A stretch of 64,000 nucleotides of DNA from Thermus brockianus (GCF_021462505.1 NZ_JAKEDV010000005.1:62001-126000), one strand, 5' to 3'; shown: positions 37,296 to 46,160, numbered from the stretch's first letter. Notes: a model not told the origin generated them from the letters alone. A program made the numbers and translations.

Positions 37296-37744
37296 AGCCC
37301 CGCCGCCCGCCTCAGGTCCTCGTCGCTCGGGATTTCCCCCTCCTTGAGCTTTCCCACCAGGAAGCGGGCCATCCGGCCCAGGGCGTCCCGCACCCGGCGC
37401 CACTCCTCCAGGGGTTTTCCCGTGGGGTCTTGGAAGGACACGTGGCGCTTTGCCGTGGGGGCGGGGTAGGCGGGGCAGGCCTCCTGGGCCTGGTCGCACA
37501 CGGTGAGGACCAGGCCGAAGTTCCAGGGGTCCGGCACTTCCCAGAGGGTCTTGGAACGGTGGCCGGAGAGGTCCAGCCCCACCTCCGCCATGACCCGTTT
37601 GGCCTCCTCCTTCACGAAGGCCTTCTCCGTGCCGGCGGAGTGGACCTCGAGGTCCACCCCAAGCTCCCGGGCGTAATGGCGTAGCCACGCCTCCGCCATC
37701 TGGCTCCGGGCGGAGTTGTGGGTGCAAAGGACCAGGACCCGCAT
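37292..37744 (-). CDS. arsC: Arsenate reductase, low-molecular-weight phosphatase type
   Basis: 150 residues. The P-loop CTHNSARSQ contains the nucleophile Cys7; Cys83 and Cys90 (VCDQAQEACP) match the redox relay of thioredoxin-coupled ArsC enzymes, which reduce arsenate to arsenite. The catalytic Asp lies near FQDPTGK. No arsenite pump or ArsR gene is adjacent, so resistance depends on genes elsewhere. TAGGCT (37752-37757, minus strand) ends 7 nt before the ATG, a probable leaderless promoter. Confidence 0.94.
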   Translation of the reverse strand: MRVLVLCTHNSARSQMAEAWLRHYARELGVDLEVHSAGTEKAFVKEEAKRVMAEVGLDLSGHRSKTLWEVPDPWNFGLVLTVCDQAQEACPAYPAPTAKRHVSFQDPTGKPLEEWRRVRDALGRMARFLVGKLKEGEIPSDEDLRRAAGL

Positions 37745-37751
37745 CCCTCTA

Positions 37752-37757
37752 AGCCTA
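37752..37757 (-). promoter_or_regulatory. Predicted leaderless -10 box of arsC
   Basis: Minus-strand TAGGCT, 7 nt before the arsC ATG at 37744. No ArsR-like operator palindrome was seen around it. Confidence 0.4.
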
Positions 37758-37779
37758 CCCCGCCCGCGTCAGGGGGCGG

Positions 37780-39471
37780 TCAGGAAAGCCGCCTTTCCAA
37801 GGCCTCCACCTTGTCCGCCAAGACCTTGAGGCCCTTCTGCCAAAACGCCGGGCTTTCCAGGTCAAAGCCGAAGCGGCGGCCGAGCTCCTCGGCGAAGTGC
37901 ATCCCCGACTCGGCGAGGAGGGCCTCGTAGCGCTCGGCGAAGCCGGGGTCCTCCTTGGCGGCCTCGTAGACGGCGAGGCCGAAGAGGAGGCCGAAGGTGT
38001 AGGGGTAGTTGTAGAAATCGGCCCCGTAGTAGTGCCCCTTCACCGCCCACATGTAAGGGTGGCGGGTGGCCAGGGCTTCCCCATAGGCTTCTTCCTGGGC
38101 CTTGAGCATGAGCTCCTTGAATTCCCTTGGGGAAAGCTCCCGCTCCTTGCGCTTCTGGAAGACCCAGGACTCAAAGAGGAAGCGGCTATGGATGTCCACC
38201 ACCACCTGGGCCGCCCCCTGCAGGTAGGCGTCCAGGATGAGGAGCCCCTCCTCGGGGGAAGCCTCCCTCAGGGCCGCCTCCACCACCAGGGTCTCGTTCA
38301 TGATGCTGGCGGTTTCCGCCAGGGTCATGGGCACCTCCCGTAGGCTTGCGGGGGCTTGGGCCAGGGCGAAGTTGTGGTAGGCGTGGCCGAGCTCGTGGGC
38401 CAAGGTGGAGACCGACTCAAAGCTCTCCTCGTAGTTGGCGAGGATGAGGCTCTTGCCGCCTCCCCTCGGCATGCAGTAGGCCCCGCCCACCTTGCCCTTC
38501 CGGGGGAGGAGGTCCATCCAGCGCTCGGCGAAGGCGGCCTCCGCCACCTGGGCGGCGCCCGGGGAGAAGGCGGCGAGCTTTTCCCGGATGAAGCGCCGGG
38601 CCTCCTCGAGGGTCCAGCGCCTGCCCTCCCCGATGGGGGCGAAGAGGTCCCACCAGTCCAGGCGCTCCTTGCCCAAGGCCTTGGCCTTCAGGTGGAAGTA
38701 GCGGCGGAAAAGGGGAAGGGCCTCCCGCACCGCTTCCTGCAGGGCCGAAAGGGTCTTGCGGCGGATGCGGTTGCGGAGGAGGGTGGGCTCGAGGTCGTCC
38801 TTGTACCCCCGGCGGCGGTGGAGCACTGAGGCTTCCCCCTTGACCCCGTTGAGGGCGTAGGTGATGGGCACCTCGTGGGCCTCCCAGGCCTTGAGCTCCG
38901 CCTCGTAGGCTTTCCTTCGCACCGCCTCCTCGGGGTGGAAGTAGAGGTTGCGCACCTTGGTGATGGGAAGCTCCTCCCCGTCCACCACCGCCGTGATCTG
39001 GCTCGTGAGGCTTTCGTGGAGCTTGGCCCAGGCCTGCCGCCCCGAGAGGCTAAGCTCAGCGGCCAGCGTTTCCTCCCCCTCCGGCATCATGTGGAGGGCC
39101 TCCTCCTTGGCCTCCACCACCAGGATGCGGTAGGGTCCGGCCTCCTCAGGGTCCTGCAGGGCCAGATAGCGGGTGAGGCGGGGCCTTAGGCGCTGGAAGT
39201 CCAAAAAGCACATCTCCAGCTCGGAGAGCTTGGCCAAGGCGGCCTCGTCCTGGGTGTCGGCGGTGAAGCGGGCGTAGAGGTAGGCCCAAAGGGGGGTGGC
39301 CTCCTCCTGAAGGGCGTCCAGGGCGGCCAGGACCTCGGCCAGGGGTGCTTCCCTTTCCAGGAGTTCCTTAAGGCGGCCAATGCGCCCCCTTATTCCCTCC
39401 CAGGCCCGCCGGAACTCGGGGCTTTCCAGGCCAGGGAAGAGGGGGGTTAGGTCCCAGGTGGTCTCCGTCAT
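37780..39471 (-). CDS. pepF: Oligoendopeptidase F, M3 family metallopeptidase
   Basis: 563 residues, cytoplasmic zinc peptidase cleaving oligopeptides. The zinc motif is HELGH at 359-363 (TLAHELGHAYHNF), with a third ligand Glu expected about 25 residues later in AETASIMNETLV. The M3 C-terminal pattern HPYMWAVKGHYYGADFYNYPYTFGLLFGLAVY is intact. Length is normal for PepF. TATAGT (39478-39483, minus) lies 6 nt before the ATG, and a 16-bp inverted repeat lies directly upstream of that box, so transcription is probably regulated. Confidence 0.95.
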   Translation of the reverse strand: MTETTWDLTPLFPGLESPEFRRAWEGIRGRIGRLKELLEREAPLAEVLAALDALQEEATPLWAYLYARFTADTQDEAALAKLSELEMCFLDFQRLRPRLTRYLALQDPEEAGPYRILVVEAKEEALHMMPEGEETLAAELSLSGRQAWAKLHESLTSQITAVVDGEELPITKVRNLYFHPEEAVRRKAYEAELKAWEAHEVPITYALNGVKGEASVLHRRRGYKDDLEPTLLRNRIRRKTLSALQEAVREALPLFRRYFHLKAKALGKERLDWWDLFAPIGEGRRWTLEEARRFIREKLAAFSPGAAQVAEAAFAERWMDLLPRKGKVGGAYCMPRGGGKSLILANYEESFESVSTLAHELGHAYHNFALAQAPASLREVPMTLAETASIMNETLVVEAALREASPEEGLLILDAYLQGAAQVVVDIHSRFLFESWVFQKRKERELSPREFKELMLKAQEEAYGEALATRHPYMWAVKGHYYGADFYNYPYTFGLLFGLAVYEAAKEDPGFAERYEALLAESGMHFAEELGRRFGFDLESPAFWQKGLKVLADKVEALERRLS

Positions 39472-39477
39472 GCCCCC

Positions 39478-39500
39478 ACTATACCTGACCCGTGGGTCAG
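39478..39500 (-). promoter_or_regulatory. pepF promoter with adjacent 16-bp inverted repeat
   Basis: Minus-strand -10 TATAGT (39478-39483). One base upstream is CTGACCCGTGGGTCAG on the plus strand (39485-39500): arms of 7 bp, 2-bp centre, perfect. It fills the spacer between the -10 and the -35 position, so a bound protein would block RNA polymerase. Confidence 0.5.
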
Positions 39501-39630
39501 CGCCCTGCGCTCAAGGCCAAGGTGCTTCCCCTGGTTTACTGGGAAGGCCATGCGTTTCCTGGGCATTGGCGGAAAGGCCGGATGAGGGTTGTCCGCACCA
39601 GATTGCGTTTCAAAGGTCTTCCGCGGCTTC

Positions 39631-39666
39631 ACAAAATGGGCCTCCGGAGGACGTATCCGGAGGCCC
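39631..39666 (-). terminator. Terminator of the lipoprotein gene
   Basis: On the minus strand a 10-bp stem (GGGCCTCCGG, 39657-39666, with CCGGAGGCCC, 39638-39647; 9-nt loop) is followed by ATTTTGT (39631-39637). It lies 25 bp after the stop of the lipoprotein gene. Confidence 0.6.
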
Positions 39667-39690
39667 GCGCACAGCCAACCTAGCGGAACG

Positions 39691-40113
39691 TCAGTACGGG
39701 CAAGCCTGCCTGGTGACCTTTTGCGCAGCCCACCTTCCTGTAAAGTTTTGGCCTTGATAGGAGGTAGCGGTGTAATCCCCCGTGGCGCTCTCCTGGCTAA
39801 AGGTGCCCGTGATCCGCAAGGTTCCTCCCGGCAGACTCACCGTGGAGGTGAACCGGTTGCCGTTTAGCGACCCGGTCACCTCTACTTGGTACCCCCCTTC
39901 TAGATGCAGGGAGCCCTGGATGAGGTTCCCAGTTTGGGTAACCTGTACGCAAAACGGACCCGTTTCCGGCGTTGACGCCACGGTATAGGTTCCTTCCCAC
40001 GTGCCCGCCACGTTTGGTGTGGAACCCCCGTTTGCCCCGCCTCCCACCTGTTCCCCACAGGCAACCAAGAGAAGGGCAAAGCCGGCCAGAAAAGCATACG
40101 CCATACGTTTCAT
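39691..40113 (-). CDS. Small secreted lipoprotein of unknown function
   Basis: 140 residues from the ATG at 40113, chosen over one nine codons upstream because AAAGGAG stands at normal distance. Signal peptide MKRMAYAFLAGFALLLVAC with a lipobox LVAC, so the mature protein would be lipid-anchored at Cys19. The rest is a beta-strand-rich domain with repeated T-G-x-F/L-S/T patterns (VTQTGNLIQGSLHLEGGY, TGSLNGNRFTSTVSL, GTLRITGTFSQES, FTGRW), as in lipocalin-like or META-like small barrels. GC content is about 60%, below the neighbours, and adjacent DNA is also AT-richer, hinting at transfer or fast evolution. Confidence 0.75.
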   Translation of the reverse strand: MKRMAYAFLAGFALLLVACGEQVGGGANGGSTPNVAGTWEGTYTVASTPETGPFCVQVTQTGNLIQGSLHLEGGYQVEVTGSLNGNRFTSTVSLPGGTLRITGTFSQESATGDYTATSYQGQNFTGRWAAQKVTRQACPY

Positions 40114-40197
40114 ACACCTGGCTCCTTTCTTGGGGTTCAAAGACCCCGGGCTTCATTTTGCCAGAAATCCCTTTGGGAAGCTTGGATGGTCCTATGG

Positions 40198-40205
40198 TAT
40201 AGACT
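40198..40205 (+). promoter_or_regulatory. Predicted leaderless -10 region of thioesterase gene
   Basis: TATAGA (40198-40203, preceded by TGG) and overlapping TAGACT (40200-40205) end 8 and 6 nt before the ATG at 40212. Either would give a leaderless or nearly leaderless transcript. Confidence 0.45.
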
Positions 40206-40211
40206 GAGGTC

Positions 40212-40619
40212 ATGGAAGGCTTCCCGGTTGTCGTGCGGGTGGACGTCCGCTTCCGCGATCTAGACCCCTTAGGCCACGTGAACAACGCCGTTTTCCTCTC
40301 CTACATGGAGCTCGCCCGCATCCGCTATTTCCAAAACATCTCCCCCGACTGGCTCCAGGAGGGGCACTTCGTGGTGGCCCGCATGGAGGTGGACTACCTG
40401 AAGCCCATCTTCCTGGAGGACGAGGTCCTGGTGGGGGTGCGGGCGGTGGGGATGGGCCGCTCTAGCCTGCGCATGGAGCACCTGATCACCGCCAACGGGG
40501 TGCCCGCCGCTCAAGGGGTGGGGGTTTTGGTCTGGCTGGAGGGCGGGAAGCCAGCCCCCCTGCCCGAGGAGGTGCGCCGGAGGATTGAGGCCCTCGAGGG
40601 CCGCCCCCTAGCCCCGTAG
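40212..40619 (+). CDS. Acyl-CoA thioesterase, 4HBT hotdog family
   Basis: 135 residues of the hotdog fold, related to YbgC and 4-hydroxybenzoyl-CoA thioesterase. The active-site pattern VRFRDLDPLGHVNNAVFLSYMELARIRYF (about 10-38) has the catalytic Asp in R-D-L-D-P-L-G-H-V-N-N. It probably hydrolyses a short- or branched-chain acyl-CoA. It stands alone, and its 3' end overlaps mutS2 by 12 bp in convergent orientation. Confidence 0.9.
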   Translation: MEGFPVVVRVDVRFRDLDPLGHVNNAVFLSYMELARIRYFQNISPDWLQEGHFVVARMEVDYLKPIFLEDEVLVGVRAVGMGRSSLRMEHLITANGVPAAQGVGVLVWLEGGKPAPLPEEVRRRIEALEGRPLAP

Positions 40620-42842
40620 CACCGCCACCGTCACCCCGTGCCCCCCCTCGTGCGGGGGGGCATCGGCGAAGCTTTCCACCCGCTTGTCCCGCCTTAGGGC
40701 CTCGCGGATGGCCTGGCGCAGGGCTCCCGTGCCCTTGCCGTGGAGGAGGCGCACCGTGGAAAGCCCCAGGGCCCTGGCCTCCTCCAGGGCCTGGTCCACC
40801 TCGAGGAGGGCCTCCTCCACCGTGAGGCCCCGCAAGTCCACCTCCTTGACCTCCCGCTTGGGCTTGGCGAGGAGGGGCTTGGGGGCTTCCCCTTCCGGCA
40901 CCGCCTTGAGCTCCTTGGCCTTCAGGCTCATCTTCAGGGGCCCCACCTGGACCAAGGCTTCCTCGCCCCGCACCTCCACCACCCGGCCCCGCTTGCCCAA
41001 GGCGGGCACCTCCACCAGAACCCCAGGGGAAAGCCCCGGCGGGGGCGGGGGAGGGGGGGTCTTTTTGGCGTAGCGGGCCTTGAGCTCCATGAGTTCCCGT
41101 AGGGCGTCCCGCTTGCTCTCGGTCCTCGCCTTTTCCCGGATGGCCTTGAGCTCCGCCTCCACCGCCAGAAGCCTTTCCCGCACCTCGGCCTCCAGGGCCT
41201 TAAGGCGCGCCTCCCGCTCCTTTTGGTAGTCGGCCTCCCGCCTTTCCAGCTCCCGCTTTAGGGCCTCGGCCTGGGCAAGCGCTTCCTCTAGGCGGCGCTT
41301 TTCCTCCTCCAGGCGGAGCCTTTCCCCTTCAAGCCTCTCAAGAAGCGTTTCCAGCCTTCCCCCCTCGGGCAGGATGGCCTCGGCCCGCCGGAGCACCGCC
41401 TCGGGCAGGGAGAGCCTTCGGGCGATGGCCAAGGCGTAGCTCCGCCCCGGCACCCCCAGGACGAGCTCGTAGGTGGGGCGGAGGGCCTCGAGGTCAAAGC
41501 GCATGGAGGCGTTCTGGATGCCCTCCCGCCCCTGGGCGAAGGCCTTGAGGGGGGAGAGGTGGGTGGTGACCATCCCCTTGACCCCCCGTTCCAAGAGGGC
41601 CTCCAGGATGGCCTGGGAAAGGGCCGCTCCCTCCTCGGGGTCGGTGCCGCTCCCGAGCTCGTCTATGAGGACGAGGCTACTGGGCGTGGCCTCCTCCAGC
41701 ATCTCCTTGAGCCGCTTGAGGTGCCCGGCGAAGGTGGAGAGGCTTTCCTGCAGGGACTGCTCGTCCCCAATATCGGCATAGACCCGGTCGGGCCAGGCGA
41801 GGAGGGCCCTCCTGGCCCCCACGAAAAGCCCCGCCTGGGCCATGAGGACCGCCAGGCCCAGGGTCTTGAGGAGGGCGGTCTTCCCCCCCATGTTGGGGCC
41901 GGAGATAAGGATGAGGCGGGTCCCTTCGTCCAGGGCAAAGGAGTTTCTCACCGGGTTTGGGATGAGGGGGTGGAAGGCCTCCACGAGCTCGTAGCGCTCG
42001 CCGAACCGGGGGCGGGCAAGGCCCAGGTCCTTGGCCAGGGCGGCCTGGGCCTGGACAAGGTCCAAAAGGGCCAGGGCCTTCAGGGTTCCCGGCACCCCTT
42101 CGTCCTCCGCTAGGCGCTCGGAGAGCTCCCGCAGGATGCGGTTCACCTCCTCCTCCTCCTTGAGCCTCAGGGCCTGGAGGCGGTTATTGAGCTTCACCAC
42201 GGAAAGGGGCTCTATGAAGAGGGTGGCCCCGGACTCGGACTCGTCCAGGAGGATGCCGGGCACCTTCTGGGCGAAGCCCGCCTTTACCGGCACGCAGTAC
42301 CGGTCCCGGCGCAGGGTGACGAAGCGGTCCTGGAAGGCCTCCCGGTGGCGGTCCATGAGGGCGTAGAGGCGGTCCAGAATCTCCTGGCGCAGGGGCCTAA
42401 GCTCCCGGCGGATCTGGAGGAGGTGGGGGCTCGCCTCGTCCTTTACGGCGCCTTCCTCGTCCAGGGCCCGCTTCACCCGCTCCAGGAAGGGGGTGTGGTC
42501 GCCAATGCCCTCGGCCACCTGGCTCAGGGCGTTCTTTAAGGGGAGGAGTTCCCTTCTCAGGGCCATGGCCCCTTCCAGGGCCTGGGCGGCCCTTAGGAGC
42601 TCAGGCCCCGTGAGCCGGCCCCCGGAGAGGGCCTTTTGGTAGGCCTCCCTCAGGGCCCCCGCTTCCGGAAGGGCGTAAGGGTAGCTTTGCGCCTCCTGGG
42701 TGAGCTGGTGGCGGCGTTCCGCCTCCTCCCGGGAAAGGGGGGCGAGAGCTAGGGCGAGCTCCCTCCCCAAGGGGGTCTTGGCCCTCTCCGCCAAGAGGGC
42801 CCGCACGCGGGGAAACTCCAGGACCTCGAGGACGTCCCGCAC
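40608..42842 (-). CDS. mutS2: Endonuclease MutS2
   Basis: 744 residues. Core MutS-like region (about 1-290), ATPase with Walker A GPNMGGKT at 315-322 and Walker B VLIDELGSGTDPEEGAAL near 393-410, a long charged coiled coil (about 490-620), and a C-terminal Smr nuclease domain (VDLRGLTVEEAL to about 744, including HGKGTGALRQAI). It lacks the N-terminal mismatch-recognition domain of MutS1, as expected. MutS2 suppresses homologous recombination and in some species rescues collided ribosomes. GTG start. TATACT (42851-42856, minus) lies 8 nt before it, fitting a leaderless mRNA. Confidence 0.97.
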   Translation of the reverse strand: MRDVLEVLEFPRVRALLAERAKTPLGRELALALAPLSREEAERRHQLTQEAQSYPYALPEAGALREAYQKALSGGRLTGPELLRAAQALEGAMALRRELLPLKNALSQVAEGIGDHTPFLERVKRALDEEGAVKDEASPHLLQIRRELRPLRQEILDRLYALMDRHREAFQDRFVTLRRDRYCVPVKAGFAQKVPGILLDESESGATLFIEPLSVVKLNNRLQALRLKEEEEVNRILRELSERLAEDEGVPGTLKALALLDLVQAQAALAKDLGLARPRFGERYELVEAFHPLIPNPVRNSFALDEGTRLILISGPNMGGKTALLKTLGLAVLMAQAGLFVGARRALLAWPDRVYADIGDEQSLQESLSTFAGHLKRLKEMLEEATPSSLVLIDELGSGTDPEEGAALSQAILEALLERGVKGMVTTHLSPLKAFAQGREGIQNASMRFDLEALRPTYELVLGVPGRSYALAIARRLSLPEAVLRRAEAILPEGGRLETLLERLEGERLRLEEEKRRLEEALAQAEALKRELERREADYQKEREARLKALEAEVRERLLAVEAELKAIREKARTESKRDALRELMELKARYAKKTPPPPPPPGLSPGVLVEVPALGKRGRVVEVRGEEALVQVGPLKMSLKAKELKAVPEGEAPKPLLAKPKREVKEVDLRGLTVEEALLEVDQALEEARALGLSTVRLLHGKGTGALRQAIREALRRDKRVESFADAPPHEGGHGVTVAVLRG

Positions 42843-42850
42843 AAAGGAAA

Positions 42851-42856
42851 AGTATA
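42851..42856 (-). promoter_or_regulatory. Predicted leaderless -10 box of mutS2
   Basis: Minus-strand TATACT ends 8 nt before the GTG start at 42842. No good -35 hexamer. Confidence 0.45.
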
Positions 42857-42871
42857 CCCAAAGAGGGTGGG

Positions 42872-43135
42872 TTAGCGCTTAAGGAGGCGGAAAAGGGTGT
42901 AGGCCGCTTGCCCTCCAGGGCCCGCCACCACCTTGAGCCAGGCCCCGATCCGGCCAAGCCGGCCCAGGGGAAGGAGGGAAAGGAGCAGGAAGACGCCCTC
43001 CACCACCTTTTTCCGCTCCTCGGGGGGAAGGTTTTGCCAGCGCGCCCACATCCCCTTTAGCCCCCCTTTGGAGCTTCCCTTAGGAGGGGCCCAGGGCCTT
43101 TTGCGGGGCTTGGGCATCTTGGCCATCCCCCTCAT
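42872..43135 (-). CDS. Small basic protein of unknown function
   Basis: 87 residues. A Lys/Arg/Pro-rich N-terminus (MAKMPKPRKRPWAPPKGSSKGGLKG) is followed by WARWQNLPPEERKKVVEG and a hydrophobic stretch (VFLLLSLLPLGRLGRIGAWLKVVAG) that could touch or cross the membrane. No family recognised. Its ATG overlaps the stop of the amylase gene (ATGA), so it belongs to the maltodextrin operon by position. An alternative start three codons later (MAKMPK) is possible. Confidence 0.6.
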   Translation of the reverse strand: MRGMAKMPKPRKRPWAPPKGSSKGGLKGMWARWQNLPPEERKKVVEGVFLLLSLLPLGRLGRIGAWLKVVAGPGGQAAYTLFRLLKR

Positions 43136-44844
43136 TCTAGGGGTTGGAAGAGGAGGTAGGAGGCCTCCACTTCCCCTTCCACCTCGCTTTCGGTCAGGAG
43201 GTCCACCCCCCGGGGCAAGGCCAGCCGGGCGCCCTCGGGGGCGAAAAAGGCCCAGACCTCCTCACCCCCATACCGCCTCCGGAAGGCCAGGACCCCCTTG
43301 GGGGCGGGAAGGGGTAAAAGGCCTCCTTGGCGCAGGGCGGGGTGGCGCTTCTTAAGGGCGACGAGCCGCTTCAGGAAGGCCTGGATCTCCCGGTTCCAAA
43401 GCCCCTCGTCCCAAGGGAAGGGGGCGCGGCAGTAGGGGTCGCCCCGCCAGAGGCCATAGGGGTTGGGCTGGGAAAGCCCCACCTCGTCCCCGTAGTAGAT
43501 GGCGGGGCTTCCCGGGAAGGCGAAGAGGAGGGCGTAGGCCAGCTTGAAGCGCTCCACGTCCCCCCTAAGCCGCCAAAGGGCCCGGGGGATGTCGTGGGAG
43601 GAAACGAAGGTGTACATGGCGTGGCGCACCTGGAGGGGCAGGGCCTGGTAGTGATCCAGGAGGGTCCTAAGGGCATCCTCCGCTTCCACCACCACCGCCC
43701 GGCCGTGCACGTCCCGCCCCGAAAGCCATTCCATCACCGGGTGGGCGAAGCCGGCGTAGTGCATGGCCCCGTCCAGGGTGTGGGCCTTGAGGGTGGGGGT
43801 GGTGTCGTAGGAGAGCTCCCCCAGGACCAAGGCGTCCTCCCGTTCCTCCTTGGCCGCCCGGGCCAGGGCCCTTAGCCACCGGGCGTTCTTGCGGTTGGTG
43901 CCCCCTTCCCCGATGGAGTGGGCCACGTCCAGCCGCCAGCCGTGGGCGAGGCGGAGCCAGTGGCGGATGGGGGCTTTGGGGCTATAGACGAAGCGCTCCT
44001 GGGTGAGGGGGGAGGCGTAGTCCAGTTTGGGCATGTGGCCGAGGCCAAAGAAGCTGGCGTAGGTGCCGTCGGGGTAGAAGGTGAACATGCCCCTTTCTGG
44101 GGCCTCGGGGTTTTCCAGGGCCTTTCGGAACCAAGGGTGGGTGGCCCCCACGTGGTTGTAGACCCCGTCCAGGATTAGCTTCATGCCCCGGGCTTCCAAG
44201 GCTTGGTAAAGGGCCCGCAAGGCCTCTTCCCCGCCCAGGTGGGGGTCCACCTCCAGGTAGTTCTCGGTATCGTAGCGGTGGCTACTGGGGCTTCGGAAGA
44301 TGGGGGTGAGGTAGAGGACCTCCACGCCGAGCGCCTCGAGGTAGGGGAGGGCCTCCAAGACCCCATAGAGGTCCCCCCCGTAGAACTCCCAGGCACCCTC
44401 CTCCCCCGGGGGCTCGTGCCAGGCCTTCTTCCGGATGGGCTTCCCCCCGTAACGCCACGCCCCCTCCTTGGGGGCAAGCTCCGGCCGGCCCTGGCGGAAG
44501 CGGTCGGGGAAGATCTGGTAGTAGACCGCCCCCAGGGCCCAGGCGGGGGGCAAGGGCCCCGCCAGGAGGTGGAAGAAGCGGTCGTAGCGGGGAAGGCCCT
44601 TTTCCAGGCCGTGGCTCCCCAAGTACCCCTCGGGCAAGCGAAAGCAGTAGCGAAAGGGGCTTGTGTGCACGTAGACCTTGGCCTTCAGGCCCCCTTCCCA
44701 AGGCGTCAAGGGCTTTTCGTGAAGCTCCCCGTCCTTCTCAAAGAGGAGAAGCCCTTCCTTCGCCGGGGTTTCCAGGAAAAGCTCCACCTCTTCCCCCAGG
44801 TCCGGGAAAGGAGGGTGGACGTGTTCCAGGTCGTGGCGGTTCAT
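43132..44844 (-). CDS. Intracellular GH13 alpha-amylase (neopullulanase/cyclomaltodextrinase type)
   Basis: 570 residues from the ATG at 44844, which overlaps the malG stop; a longer in-frame start at 44955 lies inside malG. The N-terminal 115 residues form a CBM34-like beta domain, and the GH13 barrel begins AVYYQIFPDRF. Conserved regions: I DGVYNHVG, II GWRLDVAHS (nucleophile Asp), III VLGELSYD (acid/base Glu), IV FVSSHD. There is no signal peptide, so it acts in the cytoplasm on maltodextrins brought in by the importer encoded just upstream. Confidence 0.92.
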   Translation of the reverse strand: MNRHDLEHVHPPFPDLGEEVELFLETPAKEGLLLFEKDGELHEKPLTPWEGGLKAKVYVHTSPFRYCFRLPEGYLGSHGLEKGLPRYDRFFHLLAGPLPPAWALGAVYYQIFPDRFRQGRPELAPKEGAWRYGGKPIRKKAWHEPPGEEGAWEFYGGDLYGVLEALPYLEALGVEVLYLTPIFRSPSSHRYDTENYLEVDPHLGGEEALRALYQALEARGMKLILDGVYNHVGATHPWFRKALENPEAPERGMFTFYPDGTYASFFGLGHMPKLDYASPLTQERFVYSPKAPIRHWLRLAHGWRLDVAHSIGEGGTNRKNARWLRALARAAKEEREDALVLGELSYDTTPTLKAHTLDGAMHYAGFAHPVMEWLSGRDVHGRAVVVEAEDALRTLLDHYQALPLQVRHAMYTFVSSHDIPRALWRLRGDVERFKLAYALLFAFPGSPAIYYGDEVGLSQPNPYGLWRGDPYCRAPFPWDEGLWNREIQAFLKRLVALKKRHPALRQGGLLPLPAPKGVLAFRRRYGGEEVWAFFAPEGARLALPRGVDLLTESEVEGEVEASYLLFQPLE

Positions 44845-46160
44845 TCCTTCACCGCTCCCGCCGTGTAGCCGGAAACGAAGTACTGCTGGAAGCCGTAGAA
44901 GAGGAAGAGGATGGGCAAGGAGCCCAGGACGCTCGCCGCAGCGAAGATGCCCCATTTGGTCTGGAACTGCCCCGTGGTGAAGCTCCTAAGCCCCACGCCC
45001 ACGTTCCAGCTCTCCACCCCCGTGAGCACCAGGTTGGCCAGGACGAACTCCGAGTAGGTGCCCACGAACTGGAGGAGGAAGATGAAGACGAACATGGGGG
45101 CGGAAAGGGGGAGGAGGATCTTCGTGAAGACCTGCCACCGCGTGGCCCCGTCCACCATGGCGGCCTCCTCGAGGCTTGGGCTGATGCTCTCCAGGTAGCC
45201 CTTGTACACCCAGGTGCCGAAGCTGATGATCCCCCCGGAGTAGGCCAGCACCAGGCCGGTGAAGGTGTTCAGGAGGTCCAGCCGGGAAAGCAGGTAGTAG
45301 ATGGCCACCAGGGCCAAGAACCCCGGGAACATCTGCACGAAGATGAAGAAGAGGAGCAGAGGGTAGCGCCCGGGCAGGTGGCGGAAGCGGGCGAAGGCGT
45401 AGCCGGCGGTGGCGGTGAGGAGGACCGCCAAAAGCCCCGTGAGCCCGGAGATGAGGAAGGTGTTCCGCACCCAAAGGAGGAACTTGGTTTCCGTCCCCTG
45501 CCCGGTGAACTGCTTGGGGGAGAGGAAGAGGGCGAGGAGGAAGACGAAAAGGGCCAGGGCGAAGAGGAGCCGGCTTTGCCAGAAATCCATCCATTCCGCT
45601 TCCGGTAAGAGGCGGCGGAGGAGGCCGATTAGGGCCACCCCGAGAAGGGAAAGCCCCGCCAGGAGGAGAAGCCCCACCTGGTACGGGTAAAGGACCACGC
45701 CCTGGACCAAGGCGGCGTAGTTTTCCCAGGAGGGCTCGGGCAGGTAGGGGATCACCTTGGCGTCCAGGAGGAGAAAGCCCGTGTTCGGTCTGCGGAAGCT
45801 GAAGAGGTTGTTGGTGGGGTCAAAGCTCGCCGCCACCACCTGGACCACGGGGTAGTAGACGAGGAGGATGAGGACCCAGAGGAAAAGGTGGGTAACCCCT
45901 TGCCAGAAAAGGGGCCAGGGGCTCCGCTTTCGCCCCTGGAGGCGGTTGGCGAGGGCGGTGTAGAGGAGGCTATAAAGGAGGAGCAAAACCACGAGGCCCA
46001 AAAGTCCCAAGAGGGCGTAGGCCCACCCGTAGGGCACGAAGACGCTGCCAAAGGCCACCTGCTTGCGGTAAGACCCCTCGTCAAAGAGGCGGTGGGCCGC
46101 AAACCAGTAGGCCCCGTAGAGGGCCAAGCCGGTGAGGAGAAACCCGAGAAGCCGCCGCAT
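44841..46160 (-). CDS. malG: Maltodextrin ABC transporter permease MalG, enlarged
   Basis: 439 residues, against about 280-300 normally. Two extra N-terminal helices (about 5-21 and 45-70) precede the usual first helix (91-110). A further insertion of about 65 residues with two helices (about 158-181 and 197-214) sits between the PSWENYAALV motif and the core helix beginning LLWVRNTFLISG. The EAA loop EEAAMVDGATRWQVFTKILLPLS is at 331-353. It pairs with MalF. Overlaps the amylase gene by 4 bp and follows malF directly. Confidence 0.92.
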   Translation of the reverse strand: MRRLLGFLLTGLALYGAYWFAAHRLFDEGSYRKQVAFGSVFVPYGWAYALLGLLGLVVLLLLYSLLYTALANRLQGRKRSPWPLFWQGVTHLFLWVLILLVYYPVVQVVAASFDPTNNLFSFRRPNTGFLLLDAKVIPYLPEPSWENYAALVQGVVLYPYQVGLLLLAGLSLLGVALIGLLRRLLPEAEWMDFWQSRLLFALALFVFLLALFLSPKQFTGQGTETKFLLWVRNTFLISGLTGLLAVLLTATAGYAFARFRHLPGRYPLLLFFIFVQMFPGFLALVAIYYLLSRLDLLNTFTGLVLAYSGGIISFGTWVYKGYLESISPSLEEAAMVDGATRWQVFTKILLPLSAPMFVFIFLLQFVGTYSEFVLANLVLTGVESWNVGVGLRSFTTGQFQTKWGIFAAASVLGSLPILFLFYGFQQYFVSGYTAGAVKE

